The notes beneath the pieces were generated by a model. The model ran no database searches and was not told the DNA's origin. It worked only from the letters and a program-made list of their open reading frames with translations. A DNA stretch of 64,000 nucleotides from Amycolatopsis endophytica (lineage in GTDB: Bacteria; Actinomycetota; Actinomycetes; Mycobacteriales; Pseudonocardiaceae), in contig NZ_JACCFK010000001.1 in assembly GCF_013410405.1 (NCBI RefSeq), positions 3,348,001 to 3,412,000 on the forward strand. The letters are read 5' to 3'. The number at the start of each line of letters is the position of its first letter. The first letter of the stretch is position 1. The translations under genes and the position numbers were made by a program. This document shows positions 1-11,400 of the stretch, piece by piece.

Positions 1-442
1 CCCGACCACCGCGACCTTCTTGCCGGTGCGGGTCACCGGCGGCTGCGGCGTGATCCAGCCCTCCTCCCACGCCCGGTCCACAATGGAGATCTCGACCCGC
101 TTGATCGTCACCGGGTCGTCGTTGATCCCCAGTACGCACGCGGTTTCGCACGGCGCGGGGCACAGCGTCCCGGTGAACTCCGGGAAGTTGTTCGTGGCGT
201 GCAGCCGCTCGATCGCGTCACGCCAGTCGTCGCCCCAGACCAGCGTGTTCCACTCCGGGATCAGGTTGCCCAGCGGGCAGCCCTGGTGGCAGAACGGGAT
301 GCCGCAGTCCATGCAGCGGCCGGCCTGCTTCTCCAGCTTGTTCGACGCGAAGTCCTCGTAGACCTCGTTCCAGTCGAGCAGCCGCAGCGGCACCGGCCGG
401 GTCTTCGGCGTCTCGCGCGGCGTCGTCAGAAAACCCTTGGGG

Positions 443-450
<8 letters not shown>
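1..450 (-). CDS. gltD: Glutamate synthase small subunit, N-terminal part (cut by window edge)
   Basis: This is the beginning of the glutamate synthase beta subunit, which feeds electrons from NADPH to GltB. Only about the first 150 codons are in the window. The visible part carries the two N-terminal cysteine clusters of the Fe-S domain ([14 protein letters not shown], then CPAPCETAC) and ends at the start of the FAD-binding fold (KKVAVVG). The ATG lies inside the end of gltB, giving an 8-bp overlap, so the two genes are almost certainly translationally coupled in a gltBD operon. The rest lies to the left of the window. Confidence 0.95.
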
Positions 451-4972
<4,522 letters not shown>

Positions 4973-5004
4973 GGCTGGCCGTCTCCTCACACGCGGGCGC
5001 GGCC

Positions 5005-5028
5005 GGGCTGTTGTTAACGCAACAGCCC
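5005..5028 (-). promoter_or_regulatory. Perfect inverted repeat in the gltB leader
   Basis: A 9-bp perfect inverted repeat (GGGCTGTTG, 6-base loop, CAACAGCCC) sits about 33 bp upstream of the gltB start. No T-run follows it on the minus strand. An operator or a leader hairpin controlling gltBD is possible; the regulator is unknown. Confidence 0.5.
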
Positions 5029-5450
5029 TCCTGCGCGATGGTCAGTCGAGAGCAGAAGTACGAGTCGCCTGAACGAGGGCAAGACTCGATACACCGGCCA
5101 CACGTCGTTGGGCGGCCGCCGGTCGGCACGTCTTCGGGCCGCTGGCGCGCGTCGAGCGTCGACCCGGGTTGTGGTGGGCGGGTTCCCGCGGCGCGCCAGT
5201 TACCCCCGGGTTCGCCGGGTCTTATGACAGTAATGTGAATTCGCCGTTATCGACATACGTCGACCGGACCTCGTGGCATATGCCATACGGCCGTTGACGC
5301 GACAGCCACCCGTGTGGAAGTACCGTTGAACCAGCGTTGACCTGCGTAAAGCTACTCTTGGTTGGCCCACGTGATCGGTTCACCGGTTCGGGTGAGTGTC
5401 CGATTAAGTAATCAAGGTGTTACGGAGGCGGAGACCACGGGAGCGGGGCG
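5029..5450. other. Divergent intergenic region between gltB and the MBL hydrolase gene
   Basis: This stretch of about 420 bp has no credible gene. It is less GC-rich than its surroundings from about 5220 to 5420, as expected for promoters of the two divergent units. It contains a perfect 12-bp palindrome, TGGCATATGCCA, at 5274-5285, and several TTGAC-like hexamers (for example around 5293 and 5337). I could not pair these convincingly with a -10 box. Confidence 0.5.
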
Positions 5451-6257
5451 GTGACGCGCTCCGGCCGGGATACTCGGGGTGTGGACGGTCTGTCGTTGCG
5501 TTTCCTCGGCCACTCCACGGTCCGCCTGGAGATCGCCGGCCGGATCGTCCTGACCGATCCGGTGCTGACGAAGTCGGTGGGCGGGCTGGTCCGCGTCGCC
5601 CCGCCGCTGGATCCGGCCACCTACGCCGACGCCGACCTGGTGCTGATCTCCCACCTGCACGGTGACCACCTGCACGTGCCTTCGCTGCGGCTGCTGCGCC
5701 GGAACGTTCCGATCGTCGTGCCGCGGGGATCCGGGGCGTGGTTGCGGCGGCGCGGGTTCGGTTCGGTGGCGGAGCTGGACGTCGGCGAGCGGTTCACCGA
5801 CGGGGATCTGCGCGTCACCGCCGTGCGGGCGGACCATTCCGGACACCGCTGGGGGCCGCGCTTCACACACGGGCCGCAGGCGCCCGCGACCGGTCACCTC
5901 GTGGAGGCTCCCGGCGCACGCGTGTATGTGGCAGGGGACACGGACCTCTATCCCGGGATGCGCGAGCTGGGGCCGGTCGATGTCGCGTTGCTGCCGGTGT
6001 GGGGCTGGGGCCCGAACCTCGGTCCGGGACACCTGGATCCGGCGCGCGCGGCGGAGGCCGTGGAACTGGTGCGGCCGCGGCTGGCGGTGCCGGTGCACTG
6101 GGGCACGCTCGCGGTGCCGGGCCTGGCGCGGACGCGGCGGATGCGGCGGTTGCTGGTGGACCCGCCACGCGAGTTCGCCGCCGCGGTGCGTGGTGAGACC
6201 ACCGTCGCTGTCACCGAACCGGGTGAAGTGGTCGAGCTGCGGGAGATTTCCCGGTGA
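5451..6257 (+). CDS. Metallo-beta-lactamase-fold hydrolase, UlaG-like
   Basis: This 268-residue protein has the metallo-beta-lactamase fold. The zinc motif is HLHGDHLH at about residues 66-73. Further ligands are likely in ADHSGH, in VAGDTDLY and in the C-terminal PVHWGT. It matches the UlaG/L-ascorbate-6-phosphate lactonase-like branch used for many uncharacterised lactonases and phosphodiesterases; the substrate cannot be read from sequence. The GTG at 5451 is used here, but a second GTG at 5481 lies closer to the conserved start of the fold. The gene is the first of three same-strand genes, 43 bp before the DedA gene, which suggests a shared envelope or phospholipid role. Confidence 0.8.
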   Translation: MTRSGRDTRGVDGLSLRFLGHSTVRLEIAGRIVLTDPVLTKSVGGLVRVAPPLDPATYADADLVLISHLHGDHLHVPSLRLLRRNVPIVVPRGSGAWLRRRGFGSVAELDVGERFTDGDLRVTAVRADHSGHRWGPRFTHGPQAPATGHLVEAPGARVYVAGDTDLYPGMRELGPVDVALLPVWGWGPNLGPGHLDPARAAEAVELVRPRLAVPVHWGTLAVPGLARTRRMRRLLVDPPREFAAAVRGETTVAVTEPGEVVELREISR

Positions 6258-6300
6258 GGGCTGTGCCGGGTGCACCGTCGGGGCGTGGTGAGGTGACCGG

Positions 6301-6888
6301 GTGAACTGGACCGACTTCTCGACCGTCGGCTACCCGACCCTCTTCCTCGGCGTGCTGATCGGTTCGATCGTGCCGATCGTCCCGACGGGGGCGGTCGTCG
6401 GCGCCGCGGCCGCGGTCGCCATGACCGGGCACCTGTCGCTGCCCCTGGTGCTGCTGCTCGCCACCGCCGGTGCGGTGGTGGGCGATGTCGTCACCTTCGC
6501 GATCGCGCGGCTCGGCAGTGACGCGGCCGTGCGGTGGCTGGCGCGCGGGCAGGCACCGGAGCGGCTCGTTTCGGCGCGGCGGCGGTTCGAGCGGCAGGGG
6601 TGGATGTTGATCGTCGTCGGGCGGCTCGTGCCGGCCGGGCGGATCCCGGTGCTGATCGCCGCGGGCGCGGTCGCCTACCCGTGGCGGCGGTTGCTGCCCG
6701 CGACCGCTGTGGCGTGCGCGCTGTGGGCGGTCGCCTACGCACTGCTCGGGGTGGTCAGTGGCGGGCTGTTCGACTCGCCACTCGTCGCGACGCTGCTGGC
6801 CGCGGTGCTGGTACTGCTGGTGACGGTGGTGGTCAACCTGGTGGCGCGGCGCCGCCGGGAACGCGCGAAGGTGGGGAACAGGGGATGA
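6301..6888 (+). CDS. DedA family integral membrane protein
   Basis: This 195-residue, very hydrophobic protein has about five membrane segments. It shows the DedA/SNARE-associated core: a glycine-rich hairpin around residues 17-35, a GDVVTFAIARLG stretch near residue 60, and the RLVPAGRIPVLIAAG motif near residues 105-120, where DedA proteins keep FxRFxPxxR-type residues. Bacterial DedA proteins are linked to envelope integrity and recycling of the undecaprenyl-phosphate or phospholipid pool. The GTG start has a GGTGAGGTGA ribosome site. Its stop overlaps the ATG of the next gene (ATGA), so the two are coupled. Confidence 0.85.
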   Translation: MNWTDFSTVGYPTLFLGVLIGSIVPIVPTGAVVGAAAAVAMTGHLSLPLVLLLATAGAVVGDVVTFAIARLGSDAAVRWLARGQAPERLVSARRRFERQGWMLIVVGRLVPAGRIPVLIAAGAVAYPWRRLLPATAVACALWAVAYALLGVVSGGLFDSPLVATLLAAVLVLLVTVVVNLVARRRRERAKVGNRG

Positions 6889-8888
6889 CTTCGGCGGATC
6901 GGGGCCGGCTGTTCCGACGTGGACGGTCGCTCGCGCGGTTCGCGCTGGTGTGGCTGACCGCGTCGCTCGCGCTGGTGGGCATGGACGACCTGCTCGACGG
7001 CTTCGCGATGCCGCAGTGGTGGCAGCCGCTGGTGTGCGGTCTGCTGCTGAGCCTGTTGACCGCCGTCGTGTGGCCGCAGGTGCTGCGGGTCGCGTTGCCG
7101 CTCGCGTTGTTCACCCTCGGCATCGGGAGCTTCCTGCTGCTCGGCGCGGGCGCGGTGGCGGTGTTCGCCGCGGTCCCCGGCGTGGAGATCAACGGGCTGC
7201 GCACCGGGTTCCTCGTCGTGGTCGGGGTTTCGGTGGTGAGCGGGATCGTCTCCAGTGTGCTCGCGGTGGACGAGGACGAGGTGTTCTTCCGGCGTGCCCG
7301 GCGCCGGTCGCGACGGCACCCGGAACTCGCCGACGACGTTCCGCCGGGGCTGATCTTCCTGCAGGTCGACGGGCTCGGGTACGACGTCGTGCGCCGCGCG
7401 GTGCGGGACGGCGACATGCCGACGCTGGCCCGCTGGCTGGCCGAGGACAGCCACGCGCTGGTGCGGTGGCAGACCGACTGGAGTTCGCAGACCGGCGCGA
7501 GCGTGTGCGGCATCCTGCACGGCTCGAACCACGACATCCTCGGCTTCCGCTGGTACGAAAAGGACCGCGACCACGTGATGGCGTGCGCGCACCCGCGTGA
7601 CGCGGCCGAGATCGAGCGCCGCCACTCCGACGGGCGCGGCCTGCTCGCGGGCGACGGCGCCAGCCACGGCAACCTGTTCACCGGTGACGCGCCCCACGTG
7701 AGCCTGACGATGAGCGCGGTGTCGGTGCTGCTGCCGAAGGGCCTGCGCCGCCGCCGCGTCGACCGGGTGGGTGCCGGGTACTACGCCTACTTCGCCAATC
7801 CGGTCAACGCGTTGCGCACGCTGGGTTCGGCGCTGGTCGACGTGCTGCGGGAGGTTTCGGCCTCCGCCCGGCAGCGGCGGGCCGGGGTGGTGCCGCGGGT
7901 GCCGCGCGGCGGGATCTACCCGATCGCCCGGACCGGCACGACCGTGATCTCAAGGGACGTCGTGGTGTCCGCGGTGCTGGAGGACATGCTCGTGGGCCGC
8001 CCGGTGGTCTACGCGGACTTCCTCGGCTACGACGAGGTCGCCCACCACTCCGGTATCGAGCGCTTCGACACCCTCGCCGTGCTGCGCGGGATCGATCAGC
8101 AGATCGGCCGCCTGCACCGGGCCGCCCGGCTCGGCCCGCGGGACTACCACCTCGTCGTGCTGTCGGACCATGGGCAGACGCAGGGCTGGGCGTTCGCGCA
8201 CCGGTTCGGGGAGTCGCTGGAGGAGCTGGTCGGGCGGTTGTGCGGCGGGCCGCCTCCGGATTCCGCTGCCGCGGGCCCGGTGGCGACGGGCTTGCGGGAA
8301 CGGGTGACCGGCGCACGGCGCATCGAGCACCGTCCCCGGGACTCGGAACGTCACGAGGTGGCCCGGGTCGCGCCCGGGGTGGTCGCGGTGGTGTCCGGGC
8401 ACGTCGGGATGATTTCGTTCACGGAGCACGAGGGGCGTGTTCCGTTGGAGACCATCGAGCGGGAGCATCCGGACCTGCTGCCCGCTCTGGTGGATCACCC
8501 TGGTGTCGGTTTCGTGATGGTGCGTGGCGCGGATGGACCGGTCGTCCTCGGGCGCGACGGAGTGCACCGGTTGGCGACGGGGGAGATCCTCGGGGAGGAC
8601 CCGCTGGCGCCGTACGGGCCGCATGCCGCGGATTTGGTACGGCGAGTGGACACGTTCCCGCACTGTGCCGATGTGATGATCAATTCGCGCTGGGATCCGG
8701 AGACGGGGGAGGCTTCCCCGTTCGAGGTGCACGTCGGGTCCCATGGCGGGCTGGGCGGGGAGCAGGAGCGGGGGTTCCTGATCTACCCGAAGGAGTTCGA
8801 GCCGCCAGGGGAGCTGGTGGGGGCCGAGTCGCTGCACCGGTTGTTCCGGTTGTGGTTGACGAAGCTGGGGCACGAGCCGGTTTCTTGA
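6885..8888 (+). CDS. Membrane-anchored alkaline phosphatase-superfamily phosphodiesterase with holin-like N-terminus
   Basis: This 667-residue two-part protein starts with about four transmembrane segments (residues 15-130, holin-like). A large domain of the alkaline phosphatase/nucleotide pyrophosphatase superfamily follows. Metal-site signatures are visible: VDGLGYD (about residue 160), the TDWSSQTGASVCG segment that should hold the Ser/Thr nucleophile, YADFLGYDEVAHHSG, and VLSDHGQTQGWAF. The last four resemble the DH and DHG metal ligands of the family. A much longer reading begins at 6534 inside the DedA gene; I reject it because the ATG at 6885 gives the normal ATGA coupling. The domain probably faces outside and cleaves a phosphodiester of a lipid or cell-wall polymer; the substrate is unknown. 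Confidence 0.85.
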   Translation: MTSADRGRLFRRGRSLARFALVWLTASLALVGMDDLLDGFAMPQWWQPLVCGLLLSLLTAVVWPQVLRVALPLALFTLGIGSFLLLGAGAVAVFAAVPGVEINGLRTGFLVVVGVSVVSGIVSSVLAVDEDEVFFRRARRRSRRHPELADDVPPGLIFLQVDGLGYDVVRRAVRDGDMPTLARWLAEDSHALVRWQTDWSSQTGASVCGILHGSNHDILGFRWYEKDRDHVMACAHPRDAAEIERRHSDGRGLLAGDGASHGNLFTGDAPHVSLTMSAVSVLLPKGLRRRRVDRVGAGYYAYFANPVNALRTLGSALVDVLREVSASARQRRAGVVPRVPRGGIYPIARTGTTVISRDVVVSAVLEDMLVGRPVVYADFLGYDEVAHHSGIERFDTLAVLRGIDQQIGRLHRAARLGPRDYHLVVLSDHGQTQGWAFAHRFGESLEELVGRLCGGPPPDSAAAGPVATGLRERVTGARRIEHRPRDSERHEVARVAPGVVAVVSGHVGMISFTEHEGRVPLETIEREHPDLLPALVDHPGVGFVMVRGADGPVVLGRDGVHRLATGEILGEDPLAPYGPHAADLVRRVDTFPHCADVMINSRWDPETGEASPFEVHVGSHGGLGGEQERGFLIYPKEFEPPGELVGAESLHRLFRLWLTKLGHEPVS

Positions 8889-9391
8889 GTTGTCGCTACG
8901 CGGGTTTGCGCTGGGGGTGGCTCTGCGCTGCGCGCGGCTTCGGGCGCCGACTCCGCTTCGCTACGCCCCGGCGCCTGGGCGCTGGCGCGCCTGGCGTTCT
9001 TGGTCCTCCCGTACCCGATCTTTCAGTGTTCGGCAACCGAGGGGGCTGGGGATCGGGTTGCGGGACGGGTGTGGTTCGGGAGCTGGGTCGCCTCGCGTTG
9101 CCGGGTACCGGTCCCGGAGCGGCAAACACGCTGCGCGGAACGGCAAACACAGCGCCACGAACGGCAAACACGCCAACGCGAGCGGCCAACACGCCGCGCA
9201 CCGCGCCGTGTTGGCCGTTCCGGGCGCCGTGTTGGCCGTTCCGGGCGCCGTGTTTGCCGCTCGCGGCGGCGTGTTGGCCGAATGGTGACAGCCGGATCCA
9301 AAGCCGAGTTCTGCCGTCTGCTCGGCCGGAGAAACAATGAGAAATCGAGACGGCGTTTGTCGATAAATCGCGTAGCGGCTCCAAAACTCAA
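8885..9391. repeat. Composite intergenic repeat element A
   Basis: The 499-bp gap between two convergent genes is almost wholly repeat. Its edges form an imperfect inverted repeat: TTGAGTTgtcGCTACGCG at about 8885-8902 against the reverse complement of 9368-9391. Inside are a GC-rich left part, a 41-bp block at 8993-9033 ending CCCGATCTTTCAGTGTTCGG, and the mirror-image 21-bp array at 9121-9279. Element B at 11083-11396 shares the CGCGGGTTTGCGCTG left end, the 41-bp block and the array core. Several reading frames stay open because 21 is a multiple of three, but I see no sign of coding. Confidence 0.8.
9121..9279. repeat. 21-bp periodic array, four direct and four inverted cores
   Basis: A 10-bp core, GGCAAACACG or GGCCAACACG (one copy ends CA), starts at 9121, 9142, 9163 and 9184, exactly every 21 bp. 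Its reverse complement CGTGTTGGCC (one copy TTTGCC) then ends at 9216, 9237, 9258 and 9279, again every 21 bp. The array is therefore a near-palindrome centred near 9200 and could form a long cruciform or RNA hairpin. A spacing of 21 bp is about two helical turns, which would put every core on the same face of DNA. Confidence 0.85.
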
Positions 9392-10158
9392 CCCGAAACA
9401 GTAACCGATCCCAAATTCGTGAAATGCGCTGCCACCCGCGCGCCCGGCGAAACCGGTACGGCATCGGTCATCCCGCCGGTCAGCACGATCCACCCGGCCT
9501 CCAGCGCCAGCCCGCGATCGGCCATCGAATTGGCCGCCAGCGCCAACGCCTCCCCGGGATTCCCGAGCACAGCCGCACCCGTCGCCGAATCGACGACGGC
9601 TCCATCCACCTCAAGCAGACATGCCTCCAGCGAAAGATCGATCCCCGGCGCAATCCCCACCGGGCCCACCCGGAAGACACTCGACGATGCGTTGTCGGCA
9701 ATGGTGTCCGCTGCCGAGAAACGAAAATCCGAGTACCGCGAATCGATGATCTCGAGGCCGCCGTAAACCCGGGACACGGCTTCCATCGCGGTAGCCGCCG
9801 TCACGCCGGGCCCGCAAAGTCGTGACCCCAGCACGAAAACGATCTCCGGCTCGGCCCGGGGATGAATCAGCGGCGGCAGGGGATCCGCAGACGGCAGGAC
9901 CATGGCGTCCGTCAGCCACGCGAGCACCGGCCGGTCCACGCCCATGCGTTCCTGCTTCGCCTTCGAGGTCAGGCCCAGTTTGACGCCGATCAGCTTCTCG
10001 CCACGCGACAGTCGCAGACGCAGGGCCTCGTCCTGCACCGCGTAGGCCGTCCGCACATCCAGCCCTGGCCACTCAGCCGTGAGAGGTCCGCGGGATGTTC
10101 CGGCGTCCTCCGCTGCCAGCAGGACCCGCGCCGCCTCGGCGATGCTCCACTCGGTCAC
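9388..10158 (-). CDS. 4-oxalocrotonate decarboxylase family protein (2-oxo-3-hexenedioate decarboxylase)
   Basis: This 256-residue member of the fumarylacetoacetase-like hydratase/decarboxylase family carries the segments GVKLGLTSKAKQERMGVD, PRAEPEIVFVLG, GGLEIIDSRYSDFRF and DTIADNASSS. These hold the metal-binding acidic residues and the family signature. The tyrosine/phenylalanine-rich DSRYSDFRF version is typical of the decarboxylase (DmpH/XylI-like) rather than the hydratase. It would convert 2-oxo-3-hexenedioate to 2-hydroxypenta-2,4-dienoate. The GTG overlaps the stop of the upstream hydratase (GTGA) and has a strong GGAGGAAGC ribosome site. The coding strand looks somewhat less GC-rich than its neighbours. 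The other meta-pathway genes are absent here. Confidence 0.85.
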   Translation of the reverse strand: MTEWSIAEAARVLLAAEDAGTSRGPLTAEWPGLDVRTAYAVQDEALRLRLSRGEKLIGVKLGLTSKAKQERMGVDRPVLAWLTDAMVLPSADPLPPLIHPRAEPEIVFVLGSRLCGPGVTAATAMEAVSRVYGGLEIIDSRYSDFRFSAADTIADNASSSVFRVGPVGIAPGIDLSLEACLLEVDGAVVDSATGAAVLGNPGEALALAANSMADRGLALEAGWIVLTGGMTDAVPVSPGARVAAHFTNLGSVTVSG

Positions 10159-10952
10159 GCTTCCTCCTTCGAGCCGAACACCGCGGTCACACTGCCCAGC
10201 CCGGCGACCGTCGACACCACCGTGTCGCCAGGGCGCAGGGAGATGGCGCGGGTCATCGAGCCGGGCAGCACGACGTGCCCCGGTTCCAGGTCGATGCCCA
10301 GCGGACCGACCGTGTTCGCCAGCCACACCAGGGCGTTCAGCGGTGAACCGAGCACCGCGCCGCCCGCTCCGGTGGCCACCAGGTCGCCGTTCGCGTGCAG
10401 GGTGCAGCCGGCCAGGCGCAGATCCACCGTGGACAGGGCCGTCGGCCTGCTGCCGAGGACCACCCCGCCCGAAGAAGCGTTGTCGGCGATGGTGTCGACG
10501 ATCGAGATCCGCCAGTCCTCGATCCGCGAGTCCACGATCTCCAGCGCGGGCACCACGAAGTCGACGGCGCGCACGGCGTCGGCCACCGTCACGCCGGGTC
10601 CGGACAGCTTGCGCCCGAGCACGAACGCGATCTCCGGCTCGATGCGCGGTTGCAGGAAGTTCCCGGACGGGATCGGCTGGTGCTCCAGGTGGAACATGCT
10701 GCCGGTCAGGTGCCCGTAGTCGGGCTGGTCGACGCCCATCTGACGCTGCATCGCCGCCGACGCCAGACCGACCTTGTGCCCCTTGACCTCGTCACCGTCG
10801 TCGGTCCACACCCGGACCTGGTCGAGCTGGATCCGGTAGGCGTCCTCGACCGTCGCGTCCGGGTAGGTCTCGATCAGGGGCGCGACGGGTTTGCCCGCCG
10901 CGTAGGCCCGCAGCAAGAGGTCGGCCGCCTCCCGCACCGCTGTCGCATCCAT
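10155..10952 (-). CDS. 2-hydroxypenta-2,4-dienoate hydratase family protein
   Basis: This 265-residue paralogue of the adjacent decarboxylase has KGHKVGLASAAMQRQMGVD, EPEIAFVLGRKL, ALEIVDSRIEDWRI and DTIADNASSG. The DSRIEDWRI form is typical of the hydratase (MhpD/DmpE-like), which turns 2-hydroxypentadienoate into 4-hydroxy-2-oxovalerate. In many meta pathways the hydratase and decarboxylase form one complex, which agrees with the coupled GTGA overlap. The frame stays open up to 11339, but that extension runs through the intergenic repeat, so I start at the ATG at 10952. A weak GAGAG precedes it. Repeat elements lie on both sides of the two-gene unit. Confidence 0.82.
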   Translation of the reverse strand: MDATAVREAADLLLRAYAAGKPVAPLIETYPDATVEDAYRIQLDQVRVWTDDGDEVKGHKVGLASAAMQRQMGVDQPDYGHLTGSMFHLEHQPIPSGNFLQPRIEPEIAFVLGRKLSGPGVTVADAVRAVDFVVPALEIVDSRIEDWRISIVDTIADNASSGGVVLGSRPTALSTVDLRLAGCTLHANGDLVATGAGGAVLGSPLNALVWLANTVGPLGIDLEPGHVVLPGSMTRAISLRPGDTVVSTVAGLGSVTAVFGSKEEA

Positions 10953-11082
10953 AACCCGGACTCTCGTGCCGGCGCCGTGGAAACGCAACCACGGTGTTCC
11001 GCTGGGCGGCACGCCCTCATCGTCATCTGGCGGCTGCGAAGGGTCAGGTGGTGAAGACATATCGAGTTGCTTCGAGTTGCCA

Positions 11083-11396
11083 CTGCGCGGGTTTGCGCTG
11101 CGCGCGGCTCCTCGCTGCGCGCGGCTCCTCGCTACGCGCGTAACTCGGCGTTCTGGGGCCTCCCGAACCCGATCTTTCAGTGTTCGGTTGCCGGGGCATC
11201 GCGCCAAGCCGTTCGGGGGTGGGCGCGTTTCGCGGCCGGGTGCCCGCCCCGGAGCGGCAAACACGGCGCCCGGAGCGGCAAACACGGCGCCCGGAGCGGC
11301 AAACACGGCGCCCGGAGCGGCCAATCGGGGCGGCCACAATTTGTTGCGAGCTTGCGAGCCCGGCGCTTTCAGCGCGCGCAGTGCAAAACCCGCGTA
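11083..11396. repeat. Composite intergenic repeat element B with imperfect terminal inverted repeats
   Basis: The element fills most of the gap between the hydratase start and the peptidase stop. Left end 11083-11109 (CTGCGCGGGTTTGCGCTG...) and right end 11370-11396, read as the reverse complement (CTACGCGGGTTTTGCACTG...), match over about 27 bp with few differences. Inside are two tandem copies of a 17-bp CTGCGCGCGGCTCCTCG unit (11098-11131), the 41-bp block shared with element A (11147-11187), and the 21-bp array. There is no transposase. The size and ends resemble a small non-autonomous element. Confidence 0.75.
11256..11328. repeat. 21-bp array, three exact copies plus a decayed fourth
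   Basis: The core GGCAAACACG starts at 11256, 11277 and 11298, and a decayed GGCCAATCGG copy starts at 11319. The full unit (core plus GCGCCCGGAGC) is identical in the three copies. Unlike element A, there is no inverted half. Confidence 0.9.
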
Positions 11397-11400
11397 GCGG

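Noticed and set aside
6534..6884. An N-terminal extension of the membrane phosphodiesterase into the DedA gene.
   Set aside because: The extension is a shadow of dedA. The ATG at 6885 has the standard 4-bp overlap and starts just before the first membrane helix.
9121..9279. A CRISPR array.
   Set aside because: Repeats are only 10 bp with 11-bp gaps that are themselves similar, the second half is inverted, and there are no cas genes.
8961..9464. Open frames through the 21-bp arrays giving heptapeptide repeats such as TANTAPG.
   Set aside because: The period is a multiple of three, so all frames stay open. The repeat occurs in both orientations and in different frames at three loci, which argues against coding.
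10953..11339. An upstream extension of the hydratase gene.
   Set aside because: The extension translates repeat element B and gives AAPGAVF repeats with no relation to the hydratase family.
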